From contig JAHDHU010000005.1 of NCBI GenBank assembly GCA_020631135.1, positions 1-64,000 of the forward strand: a stretch of DNA of 64,000 nucleotides, read 5' to 3'. The translations under genes were made by a program, and so were the position numbers. This document shows, piece by piece, positions 63,720 through 64,000 of this stretch (positions are counted from its first letter, which is position 1; the number at the start of each line of letters is the position of its first letter). The notes under the pieces were generated by a model. That model did no database searches. It was not told where the DNA came from and was given only the letters and a program-made list of their open reading frames with translations. Source of the stretch: Saprospiraceae bacterium (GTDB taxonomy: Bacteria > Bacteroidota > Bacteroidia > Chitinophagales > Saprospiraceae).

Positions 63720-64000
63720 TTAAGCTTGTATTGCGTGAGCTAATAATTTTTGATAGTAATAATTTGCCTCTTCTTGAACTGCTTTAAGAGAGGTGGGTAA
63801 CGGATCAAAACTGGATTTTTGCTTTTTAAAACCTGTTGTAAGATGAACATTTTTATACCAATATTTAGCCCAAATACCATCTTCTTTTATAGGACCCGCT
63901 TTCCACGAAAGCATTTTATCTGTGAAAGGGATATTTAATTTTGAGCATAGTTTTTTTAAAACCTTTTCTGGATTTTGAAGAACTAAACCCGAATCTAAAA
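63720..64000 (-). CDS. Sulfotransferase-like family protein, C-terminal part
   Basis: The reading frame is open to the window edge, so the N-terminal part, including the expected P-loop, lies outside. The visible 93 residues begin LDSGLVLQNPEKVLKKLC and continue LNIPFTDKMLSWKAGP and DGIWAKYWYKNVHLTTGF. This matches the C-terminal part of the sulfotransferase-like proteins that in Bacteroidota sit beside or are fused to branched-chain aminotransferases. An internal ATG at 63914 is not the true start. It ends 2 bp before the aminotransferase start. Confidence 0.65.
   Translation of the reverse strand, partial: LDSGLVLQNPEKVLKKLCSKLNIPFTDKMLSWKAGPIKEDGIWAKYWYKNVHLTTGFKKQKSSFDPLPTSLKAVQEEANYYYQKLLAHAIQA

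Overview
The window is a low-GC chromosomal segment from a member of the phylum Bacteroidota, most likely a gliding marine or aquatic lineage related to Saprospiria or Flavobacteriia. The evidence is the gliding genes gldE-gldD next to ssb, a cell-surface protein with a type IX secretion (T9SS) C-terminal domain, a SecA with the long Bacteroidota insertion, DUF4175 and DUF4294 proteins, a CRTAC1-like FG-GAP lipoprotein, and promoters of the TTTG-N19-TAnnTTTG type. Several genes start with TTG. No phage, transposon, CRISPR array or rRNA operon was seen. This is core chromosome rather than a genomic island.

Layout. 0-9 kb: the 3' part of tRNA-Val, a GT-C-like membrane protein, fumarylacetoacetase, an MFS transporter with a possible leader/attenuator in front of it, an unknown exported protein, bifunctional ftcD, and an AstE-like deacylase. 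9-18 kb: a T9SS choice-of-anchor B protein, a glucosaminidase, pdxA, rsmA-yqeY, a PagL-like outer-membrane lipid A deacylase without an ordinary start codon, then two Skp/OmpH chaperones followed by murI. 18-29 kb: a rhodanese-mvaD-DUF4294 operon, divergent PAP2-like-dapD, an M1 peptidase, then DUF4175-RsbW-like kinase-ybeY. 29-35 kb: a large FG-GAP/ASPIC lipoprotein and a second M1-type peptidase.

35-37.3 kb holds the most interesting non-coding DNA. Two parS-like palindromes flank a terminator near 34.95 kb. About 2 kb further on is a 477-bp, very AT-rich gene-free stretch with a perfect DnaA box, a second near-perfect box in the opposite orientation, and repeats. Together they make a candidate chromosomal origin and partition region.

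37.3-49 kb: dtd-mazG-ABC permease-SpoIIE phosphatase-TM2/TPR protein, CBS-POTRA/barrel-nadK-membrane protein, an M13 peptidase, an MBL-fold hydrolase and convergent truA. 49-60.8 kb, all on the + strand: secA, a SPOR protein, rodA, tgt (zinc site eroded), an LptF/G permease, an ECF sigma factor, mutY, ssb, gldE and gldD. 60.8-64 kb, all on the - strand: recA with a 16-bp palindrome upstream, a small acidic protein, a DUF2147 protein, a class IV aminotransferase, and the C-terminal part of a sulfotransferase-like protein cut by the window edge.

The genes mainly serve envelope biogenesis (secA, Skp pair, rodA, murI, dapD, LptF/G, the PagL-like protein, the barrel protein), translation and RNA maturation (rsmA, ybeY, truA, tgt, dtd), DNA maintenance (recA, mutY, ssb, the candidate origin) and extracellular proteolysis or gliding. 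All assignments come from reading the sequence; no searches were run.
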